Source of the DNA: Porticoccus litoralis
Lineage (GTDB): Bacteria; Pseudomonadota; Gammaproteobacteria; Pseudomonadales; Porticoccaceae
Assembly: GCF_030676955.1 (NCBI RefSeq)
Contig: NZ_JAUUUU010000001.1
Location: 248,001 to 312,000, forward strand
Reading direction: 5' to 3'
Length of the DNA: 64,000 nt
In this document: positions 1-8,115 of the stretch, piece by piece
Layout: every line of letters starts with the position of its first letter
Numbering within the stretch: position 1 is the first letter of the stretch
Notes under the pieces: generated by a model
Told to the model about the DNA's origin: nothing
The model's input: the letters and a program-made list of their open reading frames with translations, nothing else
The model's database searches: none
Translations under genes and position numbers: made by a program

Positions 1-1060
1 GCATTTTGGTTTTACCACTCCAGAAATATTCTGGAAGATCCTTGTTTGCTGCAAGTACATTGAGGGTTGGGTATTCTGGTAAGTTGATCCAGTAGATGCC
101 ACGAACAAACTCTCGCCAACCTAGTATTTGGCGTACAAAACCTTCGATTTGTGCTAGATCTATCACTTCTGGTCGGGCTCGATACTCGGCTATTGATCGC
201 TCTATCACCTGTGCCGGCGAGATCATTTTGGCGTTTAGGGCGAATGAGAGTCTTGAATGATAAAGACTCCATTTATGCTCTGAATTAGCAGTCATCGCAT
301 CTTGGAACTGTCCAAACAGCGGTAGGCAATGAGTACAAAAAAACTCAAGAAGTTGAAGCGCCTCTTTGCTCGAGGTGGGCCAAACTAATTGTTTTGAGAT
401 CTTTCCAAAATAGCTGATCTTATGTCTATCTAATCGCTCTAACACCGCTTGGGTTGATTGGCTGAAGCACAGAGGTTGAGGAATCTGCGCCAAGTCAGAT
501 GCTTTAAGTGCTTTGCGATTTTCACTGTCGAAATTCCAACGCTCCCCCTCTGGTTCACCGCTTTGCATTAGATAACCATAGCGTTGACGCATGCGGCGAT
601 AGAACGCCTCCATTCGTAAAGGACGTTGTGGTTTAAACTCTTTACTGATCTCTTCGAAGGGGAGCAGGAAGTGCTCAGTATCAACCTCTCGAAGACCTAT
701 GCCAGTAGGAATTTTCAACTTGCGTAGCTGCTCTAAAAGACGGATCTCATCAGGGCGCTGAAACTCAACTCGTTCAATCTTATGCTCTTGGCAGATCACT
801 ATAATTAATTGATCAATCGAGTCGTACTCTGCTGTTTGATCAAGTGTCAGGTGAAGGACCTGATGTCCTGCATCTTTGAGCGCTTCTGCAAAACGTTGCA
901 TACCTATAAAGAAAGCGACAATTTTCTGCACGTGGTGTCTCACATATCGCTGCTCTTGGTGCAGCTCTGCGATCAAATATAGGTGGTCGCTGTTTCGCTC
1001 TCGGTACCAGCTGTGTTGGGCATTAAGTTGATCGCCCAGAATCACTCTTAATGTCTTCAT
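1..1060 (-). CDS. Photolyase-related protein (FeS-BCP / PhrB type), 3' end beyond window
   Basis: Partial gene: the first ~353 residues are present and the frame stays open to the window edge. The product starts MKTLRVILGDQLN, the typical opening of the prokaryotic cryptochrome/photolyase-related family (Fe-S containing, (6-4) photolyase type), and is followed by an alpha/beta domain and a helical region containing LGWREFVRGIYW, a family signature near the FAD pocket. Known members bind FAD and repair UV photoproducts or act as photoreceptors. The C-terminal cysteines that would hold the 4Fe-4S cluster lie outside the window, so the cluster cannot be confirmed. The ATG overlaps the stop of the DUF2256 gene (ATGA), which implies translational coupling. 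DNA repair is the likelier role; light sensing is possible. Confidence 0.87.
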   Translation of the reverse strand, partial: MKTLRVILGDQLNAQHSWYRERNSDHLYLIAELHQEQRYVRHHVQKIVAFFIGMQRFAEALKDAGHQVLHLTLDQTAEYDSIDQLIIVICQEHKIERVEFQRPDEIRLLEQLRKLKIPTGIGLREVDTEHFLLPFEEISKEFKPQRPLRMEAFYRRMRQRYGYLMQSGEPEGERWNFDSENRKALKASDLAQIPQPLCFSQSTQAVLERLDRHKISYFGKISKQLVWPTSSKEALQLLEFFCTHCLPLFGQFQDAMTANSEHKWSLYHSRLSFALNAKMISPAQVIERSIAEYRARPEVIDLAQIEGFVRQILGWREFVRGIYWINLPEYPTLNVLAANKDLPEYFWSGKTKM

Positions 1061-1203
1061 CGAGTCTTTTTAGCCTCGCATTTGCAGCGCTCCGAACAGT
1101 ATCGTACCTGCTCCCAATCGCGAGCCCACTTTTTGCGCCAACTGAAGGGGCGTTGGCAATGCTCACACACTTTTGTTGGAAGTATCTGCTTGTGATGCAT
1201 CAT
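1057..1203 (-). CDS. DUF2256 small zinc-ribbon-like protein
   Basis: A 48-residue protein with CEHCQRPF, then WRKKWARDWEQVRYCSERCK, the DUF2256 pattern: two CxxC-like cysteine pairs flanking a very basic, tryptophan-rich centre. The cysteines (about residues 13, 16, 36, 40) suggest zinc binding, which is inference. Its ATG lies 5 bases after the cryptochrome stop, and its own stop overlaps the photolyase start, so it is the middle gene of a three-gene operon. DUF2256 has no assigned biochemical function; context suggests a role linked to the flavoprotein photolyases. Too short for most ORF cut-offs, but the motif match makes it convincing. Confidence 0.88.
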   Translation of the reverse strand: MMHHKQILPTKVCEHCQRPFSWRKKWARDWEQVRYCSERCKCEAKKTR

Positions 1204-1208
1204 CTCCC

Positions 1209-2513
1209 TCATTTATAAACAGGCCAAAGTGGATCGCCGTAGTAGTCAAAGAGGGCAGTGGTTTGGCAATCCTTATTGCCATCCCAGCTCTTGATGAAGC
1301 GATGCTGGGGATCGTGAATCTCTGTCTGTTTTTCCAGATTAAACTGGCGATGGCCTCTCGGATCTGCACCGACACCTGCGAGGTACTGCCAGTTTCCCCA
1401 ATTACTGGCGATGTCAAAATCGAGTAACTGTTGTTCAAAATACTCAGCACCGTACCGCCAATCGATAGCGAGTTCATGAACAAGGCAGCTAGCAACGAGC
1501 TGGCGTGCACGGTTAGATATATACCCCGTCGCTTTAAGCTGTTTCATTGCGGCATTTATAATTGGGTAGTGTGTGTGGCCCTCACGCCAAGCACGAAATC
1601 GCTCCGCGTAATAACTGGTGAGCGGGTTGCGATTATGTGGCCCTTTGAAGGCGTAAAGTCGGTCCCCCCAGTGCAGTGCATACCATTGGAAGTATTCACG
1701 CCAAAGCAGCTCAAATTTAATCCAGTAGGTCGATTCATTGGCCCCATTTTGCGATTCATACTCGCTGAGTCTAGCGATGACTCGTCTACACGAGAGAGCC
1801 CCGACAGCTAACCAGGGGCTCAATTTTGTTGAACTTTGCCAATCATCCAAGGCGTTGCGAGTCTCTTTATATGTGAGAGGCGCAGTGCTGTTGAAGTAAG
1901 TCTCCAAGTGCCGCAATGCAGCCACTTCACCACCGTGAACACTCGCTGTTAGTTCAACAGGTTTCCTTATACTTGATTGAAGGATGGGTGGTGGCAACGA
2001 CGTCGGTGCTGTGACGGGTTGATCGATGACTAGACCTTCAACACGTTTACGAAATGGGGTGAAACTGTTATCAAGATCGGAGAGCGCAAAAGGCAGCTGT
2101 GACTCTTGAAAGATAGTTGCCGTCTCTTCAACCACTATCTGAAGGTGAGGGAAACGCTTGGCAATCGCTTTGATTGCTTGTTGCTCGTAGCTACCTGTGT
2201 GACGAGAGGTCACAATTTTATCAATCGAGTGTTGTTGCACCAGACGGGTCAACGACTCCAGATAGTCGCCATCGATCTTATGAAGGCATTGGCCAAGCGT
2301 GGATAGTTGTTGATCGAGAGTCGAGATTGTTTGCTGTAAAAATTGAGCACGATGCGTGCTTAAATGTTTCTCACCGAGATGAAAAAAGAGCTCTATTCTT
2401 GGGTCATGAATGTATATGCAGTGGAGCTTGGTATCTTCAGAGACCGCATTAAAAACTGAATTGTCGTCTAGGCGAAGATTATTAGTAAACCAAAGCAGTG
2501 AGGATCGGGACAC
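1209..2513 (-). CDS. DASH-family cryptochrome
   Basis: About 434 residues. An N-terminal photolyase alpha/beta domain starts at SLLWFTNNLRLDDN, and the C-terminal FAD-binding domain carries KLSPWLAVGALSCR, FELLWREYFQWYA and SNWGNWQYLAGVGADPR, all close to Cry-DASH signatures. Cry-DASH proteins bind FAD and usually a folate antenna; they repair CPDs in single-stranded DNA and may sense light. I chose the GTG at 2513 because AAGGA sits 7 bases upstream and family members begin just before the LLWF strand. An upstream start at 2570 would add 19 residues that do not look conserved. First gene of a compact operon with DUF2256 and the photolyase-related gene. Confidence 0.9.
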   Translation of the reverse strand: MSRSSLLWFTNNLRLDDNSVFNAVSEDTKLHCIYIHDPRIELFFHLGEKHLSTHRAQFLQQTISTLDQQLSTLGQCLHKIDGDYLESLTRLVQQHSIDKIVTSRHTGSYEQQAIKAIAKRFPHLQIVVEETATIFQESQLPFALSDLDNSFTPFRKRVEGLVIDQPVTAPTSLPPPILQSSIRKPVELTASVHGGEVAALRHLETYFNSTAPLTYKETRNALDDWQSSTKLSPWLAVGALSCRRVIARLSEYESQNGANESTYWIKFELLWREYFQWYALHWGDRLYAFKGPHNRNPLTSYYAERFRAWREGHTHYPIINAAMKQLKATGYISNRARQLVASCLVHELAIDWRYGAEYFEQQLLDFDIASNWGNWQYLAGVGADPRGHRQFNLEKQTEIHDPQHRFIKSWDGNKDCQTTALFDYYGDPLWPVYK

Positions 2514-2929
2514 AGGTAATTCCTTGAGTATGTCCCCAGTACGGCACAATAAATCAATTAGATCATTCAAAGTCTTGTGCGTTCATTGTTGAAGAGCATG
2601 AACTCTGAGTGACTAACAAATACAGCAAGCAGGACAAACCTACTCGTTGCTCTGGTTTGCCTCTGCTCTAGGCGTTGGGGCTACAGCCCGAGCAAAAAAC
2701 ACAACTCAAGTACCATTGCACCCCCGTTGCCATCGCCTACACTTGAACGGAATCCGTTTTATTGGACAGTATTATGGCCTACTTTCGATAAGTGGGGTCA
2801 GAAGGTAAGTGGAGGCAGATAAGACTTTTAACCGGTCTGCCCATACGGGCCTGCCTCACTCGCCTGCCATAAAACGCTTCCACCTCATTTTTAAAGCTTA
2901 GGAGTGTCCACCTCTTCAGGGTAAGTCCA
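2514..2929. other. Intergenic region upstream of the cryptochrome operon
   Basis: No convincing gene. It should hold the minus-strand promoter of the cryptochrome operon and the 3' end of acuI. It contains one copy of the 79-bp direct repeat (2701–2779). That copy ends in ATGGCC followed by an in-frame stop five codons later, as if a former gene start had been cut off. The stretch at about 2791–2890 (starting GTGGGGTCAGAAGG) is anonymous and may be a decayed mobile-element remnant, but I could not identify it. Confidence 0.5.
2701..2779 (+). repeat. 79-bp direct repeat, copy 1
   Basis: Aligns without gaps to 4867–4945, with about 64 of 79 positions identical by hand count. The first 24 bases (2701–2724) are identical, and so is an 18-base block ending at 2749. 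Similarity stops outside these limits. Same orientation as copy 2; together they bracket acuI–acuR. Confidence 0.8.
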
Positions 2930-3916
2930 TTAGCGGTTTACATCGACAATGACTCGACCTCGGACTTTACCTTCTAATAACTCAGTCGCTACGCCTTGTG
3001 CTTGTGATAGCCCAATTTCAGTGTAAATATTTTGCAATTTCGTAACGTCTAAATCGGTTTCAAGGCGCTTCCATGCTTCTAGGCGTTTAGCCTTCGGGCA
3101 CATAACGCTATCAATACCGACAAGCGTGACACCCCGCAAAATAAACGGTGCCACGGTCGCTGGAAAATCCATACCTGCGGCTAAGCCGCAAGCGGTAACG
3201 ACTCCTCCATATTGAGTTCCAGCACAAGCGTTGGCGAGTACATGCGACCCAACTACATCAACAACACCAACCCATCTTTCTTTGGCAAGAGGCTTTCCTG
3301 GATGCTGAAGTTCATCACGGTGCATAATTTCGCTGGCGCCTAATGACTTCAAGTAATCGGACTCTTCTTCAACCCTGCCACTTAATGCGATCACGTCATA
3401 CCCTAATTTTGAAAGGATAGCGACAGCCACACTGCCAACGCCACCCGCTGCGCCTGTTACTAAAATCTTGCCCATTTCAGGCTTAATACCCTGACGCTCA
3501 AGTGCCAGAATACAGAGCATCGCGGTATATCCAGCGGTACCAATTGCCATCGCGAGCTTAGGGTCGAACGATGCAGGTAGTGGAACTAACCAATCGCCAT
3601 TGACGCTCGCTTTTTGTGATAGACCACCCCAATGAGTTTCGCCGACCCCCCAGCCATTAAGTACAACTAAATCACCAGCCTTGTACTCGTTATGATTCGA
3701 TTCTGACACCCGTCCAACAAAATCAATTCCTGGAACCATCGGAAACCGTCGAACAACAGGCGACTTGCCTGTAATAGCTAAGGCATCTTTGTAGTTTAGG
3801 GTTGAGTAGAGAACCTCTACTTTCACATCACCTTCGGGGAGATCAGACTCTGCCACAGAGGTAAAAGTTGTGGTGTATTCGTTGTCCGCTTTATTTATTA
3901 CAAGTGCGTTAAACAT
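2930..3916 (-). CDS. acuI: Acrylyl-CoA reductase (NADPH), AcuI/YhdH family
   Basis: 328 residues, the usual size for the YhdH/AcuI branch of the zinc-free medium-chain dehydrogenase/reductases. Visible features are STLNYKDALAITGK near the N-terminus, PGIDFVGRV, the nucleotide-binding TGAAGGVGSVAVAILSKLGY at about 155–174, and the C-terminal GRVIVDV. AcuI reduces toxic acrylyl-CoA to propionyl-CoA with NADPH, for example during DMSP or acrylate breakdown. The gene lies 46 bases downstream of acuR on the same strand, with an AcuR-type operator in the gap, and has AGGAG close before the ATG. A general quinone-oxidoreductase-like role cannot be excluded, but the regulator next door favours AcuI. 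Confidence 0.88.
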   Translation of the reverse strand: MFNALVINKADNEYTTTFTSVAESDLPEGDVKVEVLYSTLNYKDALAITGKSPVVRRFPMVPGIDFVGRVSESNHNEYKAGDLVVLNGWGVGETHWGGLSQKASVNGDWLVPLPASFDPKLAMAIGTAGYTAMLCILALERQGIKPEMGKILVTGAAGGVGSVAVAILSKLGYDVIALSGRVEEESDYLKSLGASEIMHRDELQHPGKPLAKERWVGVVDVVGSHVLANACAGTQYGGVVTACGLAAGMDFPATVAPFILRGVTLVGIDSVMCPKAKRLEAWKRLETDLDVTKLQNIYTEIGLSQAQGVATELLEGKVRGRVIVDVNR

Positions 3917-3931
3917 AGATATCTCCTTTAT

Positions 3932-3946
3932 TAGACCGATCGTCTA
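3932..3946. promoter_or_regulatory. AcuR-type operator upstream of acuI
   Basis: TAGACCGATCGTCTA: perfect inverted arms TAGAC/GTCTA around a 5-base centre. It resembles known TAGACC-type boxes of NemR/AcuR-like TetR regulators. It lies in the acuR–acuI gap, 16 bases before the acuI ATG, and repeats almost exactly upstream of acuR. Confidence 0.8.
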
Positions 3947-3962
3947 TTTAATTTCGAAAAAA

Positions 3963-4592
3963 TTAAAGGCTTGCCAAGTAAAAGCCTGAAAACGCCTTCA
4001 AGGGTTTGGCACTTCGTTCTAATTTTGCTCTCAGAACAGCTCCTTCCCAGCCTGTCCAAAAAATATATGCCAGCTGTTTACAATCTAAATCTGAAGAGAT
4101 TTGTCCATGTACTTTGGACTCTTCAAGGCAGCGCTCTACTGAGCCTTGCCAGTCTTCAAGAACACTGGTTAGACGTTCTCGAAAATCCTCGGGCAATCTT
4201 CCCATCTCTTGCCCAAGATTGCCGATTAAGCATCCGCGCTTGAAATCATATTTCTCCATCGACCTTTCAGCATCGGTCATATATGCCTTCAGACGATCTA
4301 GTGGCTGTAAGGTATCATCGAGAAGGAAGCGATTAAGCTTTCCTTTTAAAGCCCTTGAATAGCTATCGATCAGCTCTAAACCGAACCTATCCTTACTTTC
4401 AAAGTAGTGGTAGAACGACCCTTTGGGAACCCCAATACTTTTCAGTATTTCATCGATACCGGTGGCAGAAAAACCTTTCTCCGCGAGGATCTCTATACCT
4501 GTATGAATCAATTGAGTACGCGTTTCATTGTGCGCAGAAAGATCCTTAGGGGGTCGACCGCGACGACGTTTTATGGGGGCTAATTCATTCAT
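3963..4592 (-). CDS. acuR: TetR-family regulator, AcuR-like
   Basis: 209 residues. A basic N-terminal tail (KRRRGRPPKDL) leads into a TetR helix-turn-helix (GFSATGIDEILKSIGVPKGS, then FYHYFESKDRFG) at about residues 40–73. The C-terminal half carries KRGCLIGNLGQEMG and WEGAVLRAKLE, typical of the AcuR/NemR group, whose members sense electrophiles such as acrylate through cysteines. Identical operator cores in front of this gene and in front of acuI indicate autoregulation and control of acuI, presumably released by acrylate or a related electrophile (inference). Function from family and context; sensor ligand not shown by the sequence. Confidence 0.85.
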   Translation of the reverse strand: MNELAPIKRRRGRPPKDLSAHNETRTQLIHTGIEILAEKGFSATGIDEILKSIGVPKGSFYHYFESKDRFGLELIDSYSRALKGKLNRFLLDDTLQPLDRLKAYMTDAERSMEKYDFKRGCLIGNLGQEMGRLPEDFRERLTSVLEDWQGSVERCLEESKVHGQISSDLDCKQLAYIFWTGWEGAVLRAKLERSAKPLKAFSGFYLASL

Positions 4593-4603
4593 AAGGCCAA
4601 TAT

Positions 4604-4618
4604 TAGACCGATCGTCTT
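4604..4618. promoter_or_regulatory. AcuR-type operator upstream of acuR
   Basis: TAGACCGATCGTCTT, differing from the acuI operator only in the last base of the core; the flanks TAT…TTTAAT are also shared. It lies 11 bases before the acuR ATG, a position suited to autorepression. Confidence 0.8.
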
Positions 4619-4624
4619 TTTAAT

Positions 4625-4939
4625 TCAACTGATTTTTATTTAATGATGTAAACACGCGGGGTCAAATGAGAATTTGTTTATGAATACCCAGCCATACACA
4701 GCGACACCGCACGACACTGAATGCTCTTTTAGCCAATTCGCGTAGGCACAAAGTCCTGCCAGAAAAAACGCTTCTACACGTCTAATCAACTTTCGATGTA
4801 TATGCTTAAGTGACTATCACTGGTATCAAATACAACATCAAGCAGGTATGCCAGATTCAACCAAATACAACTCAAGTACCATTGCACCCCTATGACTATC
4901 GCCTACACTTGAACGAAAACTGTTTCAGGGAACAGCGTG
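4625..4939. other. Intergenic region between acuR and a secreted-protein gene
   Basis: No gene found. It holds the divergent promoter areas for acuR (minus) and the secreted protein (plus), and most of copy 2 of the 79-bp repeat. AT-rich in its first part. Confidence 0.5.
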
Positions 4940-4945
4940 ATGGCC
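4867..4945 (+). repeat. 79-bp direct repeat, copy 2
   Basis: Second copy of the repeat at 2701–2779. It ends on ATGGCC, which here is the start of the secreted-protein gene, so this copy is the promoter/5' leader of a live reading frame whereas copy 1 leads into a five-codon dead end. Confidence 0.8.
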
Positions 4946-5527
4946 AATCTCCTAAACCACTTTATTCTTCGGCCTCTTATGATGCTTGTCTTGTTCGTTG
5001 GCCTGGGCAAGTGTCTATTGGTCGTGGCGGCTGATGAATTTCCGCTAGGTAACAAATCGATTTACCTGAAGGATAATAATGGGAAGGAATTCCCCATCGG
5101 GCAGGTGAGCTTCAACTCTGGTGGGAACGGCGTAATCGCCTACGAGCTGAACATGGATACTGAGCGGTTTAAGGATTTCTTCTTATCCATGAAGGAAATG
5201 AAATGTCTGGAAGGTAAGGAAATCTGGTGTTTTATCCCCTACCCCTATAAGCACTCACGCACAGTAAGCGCCTCTGACTTGCGTTGGCTCGAACACGACC
5301 TGCTGTTCATGTTCAAAACTCCGACAGAGTTTGGCGCCAATCTGTGGAATGGAATCTATTACGACATGGCGTTAGAAGGGGACATGATTCACGGCACAGC
5401 TCGGGCCATTGACCTCAATCATATTTCCGCGCCTCCGGAAGACCTGGCCACCCCGCCCTACGGCGAAGCCGACATTGATGACCTGGAAACCGCAACACGC
5501 TGGCTGCCTTTTATTGAGATTCGCTAG
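4940..5527 (+). CDS. Secreted protein of unknown function
   Basis: About 195 residues, not recognised. The N-terminus has a hydrophobic stretch (LRPLMMLVLFVGLGKCLLVV) followed by AADEF, so a Sec signal peptide cleaved near residue 32 is likely. The mature part is acidic and contains two cysteines (MKCLEGKEIWCFIPYPYKH) that could form a disulfide. GTG-ATG stand in tandem; I use the ATG at 4940. The start coincides with the end of a 79-bp repeat also found at 2701. The gene is convergent with selO and has no obvious partner. Confidence 0.7.
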   Translation: MANLLNHFILRPLMMLVLFVGLGKCLLVVAADEFPLGNKSIYLKDNNGKEFPIGQVSFNSGGNGVIAYELNMDTERFKDFFLSMKEMKCLEGKEIWCFIPYPYKHSRTVSASDLRWLEHDLLFMFKTPTEFGANLWNGIYYDMALEGDMIHGTARAIDLNHISAPPEDLATPPYGEADIDDLETATRWLPFIEIR

Positions 5528-5578
5528 TGAAGTGACGCATATCGCTCTACGTCTGAACTGTTAAAACCCGCCCGACGA

Positions 5579-7087
5579 TCAGGTGCCACAAAAAGTCTGG
5601 AATACACTCTGTTCGGGGGTTGCCGGCATGGCGTACTCTGCTTTATCCAGGTCAAAAATAAAGGGGTTGGCCAACACATCCACCAGTTGATGAAATACCT
5701 CGAAATCTCCGTCGTAGGCTGCATCGATGGCCCTTTCCACTTGATGATTGCGTGGAATAAATACCGGGTTGCAGGCGAGCATACGGTTGCGAATGTCTGT
5801 AATTTTTTGCTGGTTCCCGCTCGCAGCATCCTCCGCCGCGCCAACGCCCAGGTGTTGCTGCCAATCGTTGATCCAACCGTGAAAGTCTTCGGGTAAAGAA
5901 TACAAACTGTTTTCAGCAACAGCTAAGCCATCCCAATCCAACCAATCGGACAACACCCGAAAACCGAGGGTGAAATCTATCTGGTGCTTGCCCATCAGCG
6001 AGAGTAGTTCTGTCACCAACTGATTCGCATCACCTGTCACCACTACTACCCCAATTTTGGCGCACATGCGTCGCTGGTAACTCTGCTGATACAGGTCGTT
6101 GAATTGCTCCAGAGCTGCCTGAGCCTGCTTAACGGCCCGCTCTTCATCACTATCAATCAGGGGCAACAGGGCCTGGGCCAGGCAAGCGAGATTCCACTGG
6201 GCAATGGCGGGCTGATTTCTGTAGGCATAGCGTCCACTATGATCGATGGAGCTGAATACCGTTGTCGGATCGTAATGTTCCATAAAGGCACAGGGGCCAT
6301 AATCCACGGTTTCACCACAGATCAGCATGTTGTCGGTATTCATGACACCGTGAATAAAACCAATGGACTGCCAGTGGGCCACCAGCTCTGCCTGGGCATC
6401 GATGACGCTGCACAGTAATGAATAATAGGGATTCCCGGCCCGCCCGGCGTCGGGGTAATGGCGGGCAATCACATGGTCGGCGAGCTGTTCCATGGTGTCG
6501 AAATCCTGCCGGGCGGCAAAATACTGGAAGGTTCCAACCCGGATATGACTGCGCGCCACCCTGGTCAGAATAGCTCCCGGCAGCACTTTTTCGCGTATGA
6601 CTTTTTCACCGGTGGTCACTGCTGCGAGACTACGGGTGGTAGGCACACCTAACGCGGCCATCGCCTCGCTGACGATGTACTCGCGCAACACCGGCCCCAG
6701 GGGTGATCGTCCATCTCCCATGCGGGAAAATGGCGTGGTGCCAGCACCTTTTAATTGCAGGTCATAACGACGCCCATCATTACCCACGACTTCACCAAGC
6801 AGTATCGCTCTGCCATCTCCGAGTTGTGGATTCCAATTGCCAAATTGGTGCCCCGCGTAAACAGTGGCAATAGGCTCTGCACCATCGGGAACTACATTTC
6901 CGGCCAGTACGGCAATGCCTTCCTCACTGGCCAATTGCTGGGGGTCAATACCCAATGCTTCTGCCAGTGCTGCGTTCACGCGAATCAGTCCGGGCTTTTC
7001 CACCGGGGTTGGCAACTGCGACGCATAGAGGGATTCCGTCAATTGACGGTAGGTGTTGTCGAAGGGAATTTGCACGACATGCTTCAT
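5579..7087 (-). CDS. selO: Protein adenylyltransferase SelO
   Basis: 502 residues, SelO/YdiU family pseudokinase-fold enzyme that transfers AMP from ATP to Ser/Thr/Tyr of target proteins, linked to redox stress. Visible: PQLGDGRAILLGEV and DLQLKGAGTTPFSRMGDGRS near residues 85–125 (nucleotide-binding region), GVPTTRSLA, and the catalytic-loop motif HGVMNTDNM…DYGPCAFMEHYDP at about 240–270. The protein ends in FCGT, placing a cysteine at the fourth residue from the end, where animal SelO carries selenocysteine near its C-terminus. Monocistronic; convergent with the preceding secreted-protein gene. Confidence 0.93.
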   Translation of the reverse strand: MKHVVQIPFDNTYRQLTESLYASQLPTPVEKPGLIRVNAALAEALGIDPQQLASEEGIAVLAGNVVPDGAEPIATVYAGHQFGNWNPQLGDGRAILLGEVVGNDGRRYDLQLKGAGTTPFSRMGDGRSPLGPVLREYIVSEAMAALGVPTTRSLAAVTTGEKVIREKVLPGAILTRVARSHIRVGTFQYFAARQDFDTMEQLADHVIARHYPDAGRAGNPYYSLLCSVIDAQAELVAHWQSIGFIHGVMNTDNMLICGETVDYGPCAFMEHYDPTTVFSSIDHSGRYAYRNQPAIAQWNLACLAQALLPLIDSDEERAVKQAQAALEQFNDLYQQSYQRRMCAKIGVVVVTGDANQLVTELLSLMGKHQIDFTLGFRVLSDWLDWDGLAVAENSLYSLPEDFHGWINDWQQHLGVGAAEDAASGNQQKITDIRNRMLACNPVFIPRNHQVERAIDAAYDGDFEVFHQLVDVLANPFIFDLDKAEYAMPATPEQSVFQTFCGT

Positions 7088-7382
7088 GGCTGGTATAAGG
7101 CCTTTATCACTATGGGGTTGTACTGCGATGCCATCTGTTTATAGCGGGGGTTACTCTAGCATAGCAATACCCGGGGCAACGCAGCCCGCGGCCTTTGGCA
7201 TAAATATAAAAACCCCATAGCACGGGACTATTCCCCTTGGCACAACAGAACATATCCAATGGTGTGAACCATTTAAAGAAACCCGGCAAAAGGTCGATAG
7301 AAAAAGCTGTTGGAATATCGCATCATTCAGTCCCCCTTCAGAAACTTCAAACTAGAAAGTTAAGGCAGCCTGATGTTGATAA
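7088..7382. other. Intergenic region upstream of selO and the glycosyltransferase remnant
   Basis: No complete gene seen. It must contain the selO promoter on the minus strand. The right-hand end probably includes the degraded 5' part of the glycosyltransferase pseudogene, which has in-frame stops just before AIGKVV. Confidence 0.4.
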
Positions 7383-8115
7383 GCCATTGGCAAGGTGGTG
7401 AAATCGCTAACACAAACCCGCGACAAAACTGGCACACCCTTGTTCGACACGATTATGGTCTGTGACAACGGCTCCCAGGACAACACAGCCCAGTGCGCCC
7501 TGCAGGCGGGTGCATCGGTGGTTTATCAGCATACACCCGGCTATGGACTGGCCTGCCTCACGGCCATCGCCCAGTTAAAAGATTTTGATATCTTGCTTTT
7601 TTATGGATGGCGATAATGCCTTTAGGGCTGAGCAAGCCATTCCACTGGTCGAAGCTATCTCACGAGGTGCGGATGTGGCCATCGGTTCCAGAGTGCTGGG
7701 CAAAACCGCGCCCGCTGCCCTCACCTTCCCGCAGCGGGCCGGCAATCGCCTGGCAAGTTTGCTGATCCGTCATCTCTGGGGAACTAACGTTACAGACCTC
7801 GGCCCCTTGCGGGCCATCAGTCGGCAGGCCTATGACCGTCTCGATATGCAAGACAAGCGTTTTGGCTGGACTGTGGAAATGCAGGTCAAGGCGGTACAAC
7901 AGGGCATGCGCGTGGAGGAATATCCGGTAGACACCTACCGGCGTATTGGCCGCTCCAAGATCAGCGGCACCATCAAGGGGACCATTGGAGCCTCGGTGGG
8001 TATCTTATCGACCATAGCCAAATTGTGGTGGCAGCAAGATCAACGCCAATGGCATACACGGCGCCGAAACGTCAGGAATGCACCCGTCACGGTTACGGGA
8101 GAACATCGTCCATGA
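7383..8115 (+). pseudogene. Family 2 glycosyltransferase (DPM1-like), broken by N-terminal loss and frameshift
   Basis: Two frames together give a DPM1/polyprenyl-phosphate-type glycosyltransferase. Frame one carries AIGKVVKSL, VCDNGSQDNTAQCALQAGA and HTPGYGLACLTAIA, up to about 7616. Frame two continues with FMDGDNAFRAEQ, DVAIGSRVLGK, NRLASLLIRHLWG and FGWTVEMQVKA. The switch lies at a run of six T (7597–7602); five T would restore LLFMDGDNAF in one frame. Stops just upstream of AIGKVV remove the usual VVIPALNEE start. Likely a pseudogene, though the T-run could be a sequencing error or slippage site. Its end overlaps the next gene by 4 bases, so it was once the first gene of an operon. Confidence 0.75.

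Noticed and set aside
2790..2900. Possible insertion-sequence or REP-type transposase remnant (GTGGGGTCAGAAGG region)
   Set aside because: The motif recalls flanks of such elements, but no inverted repeats or transposase fragment could be shown.
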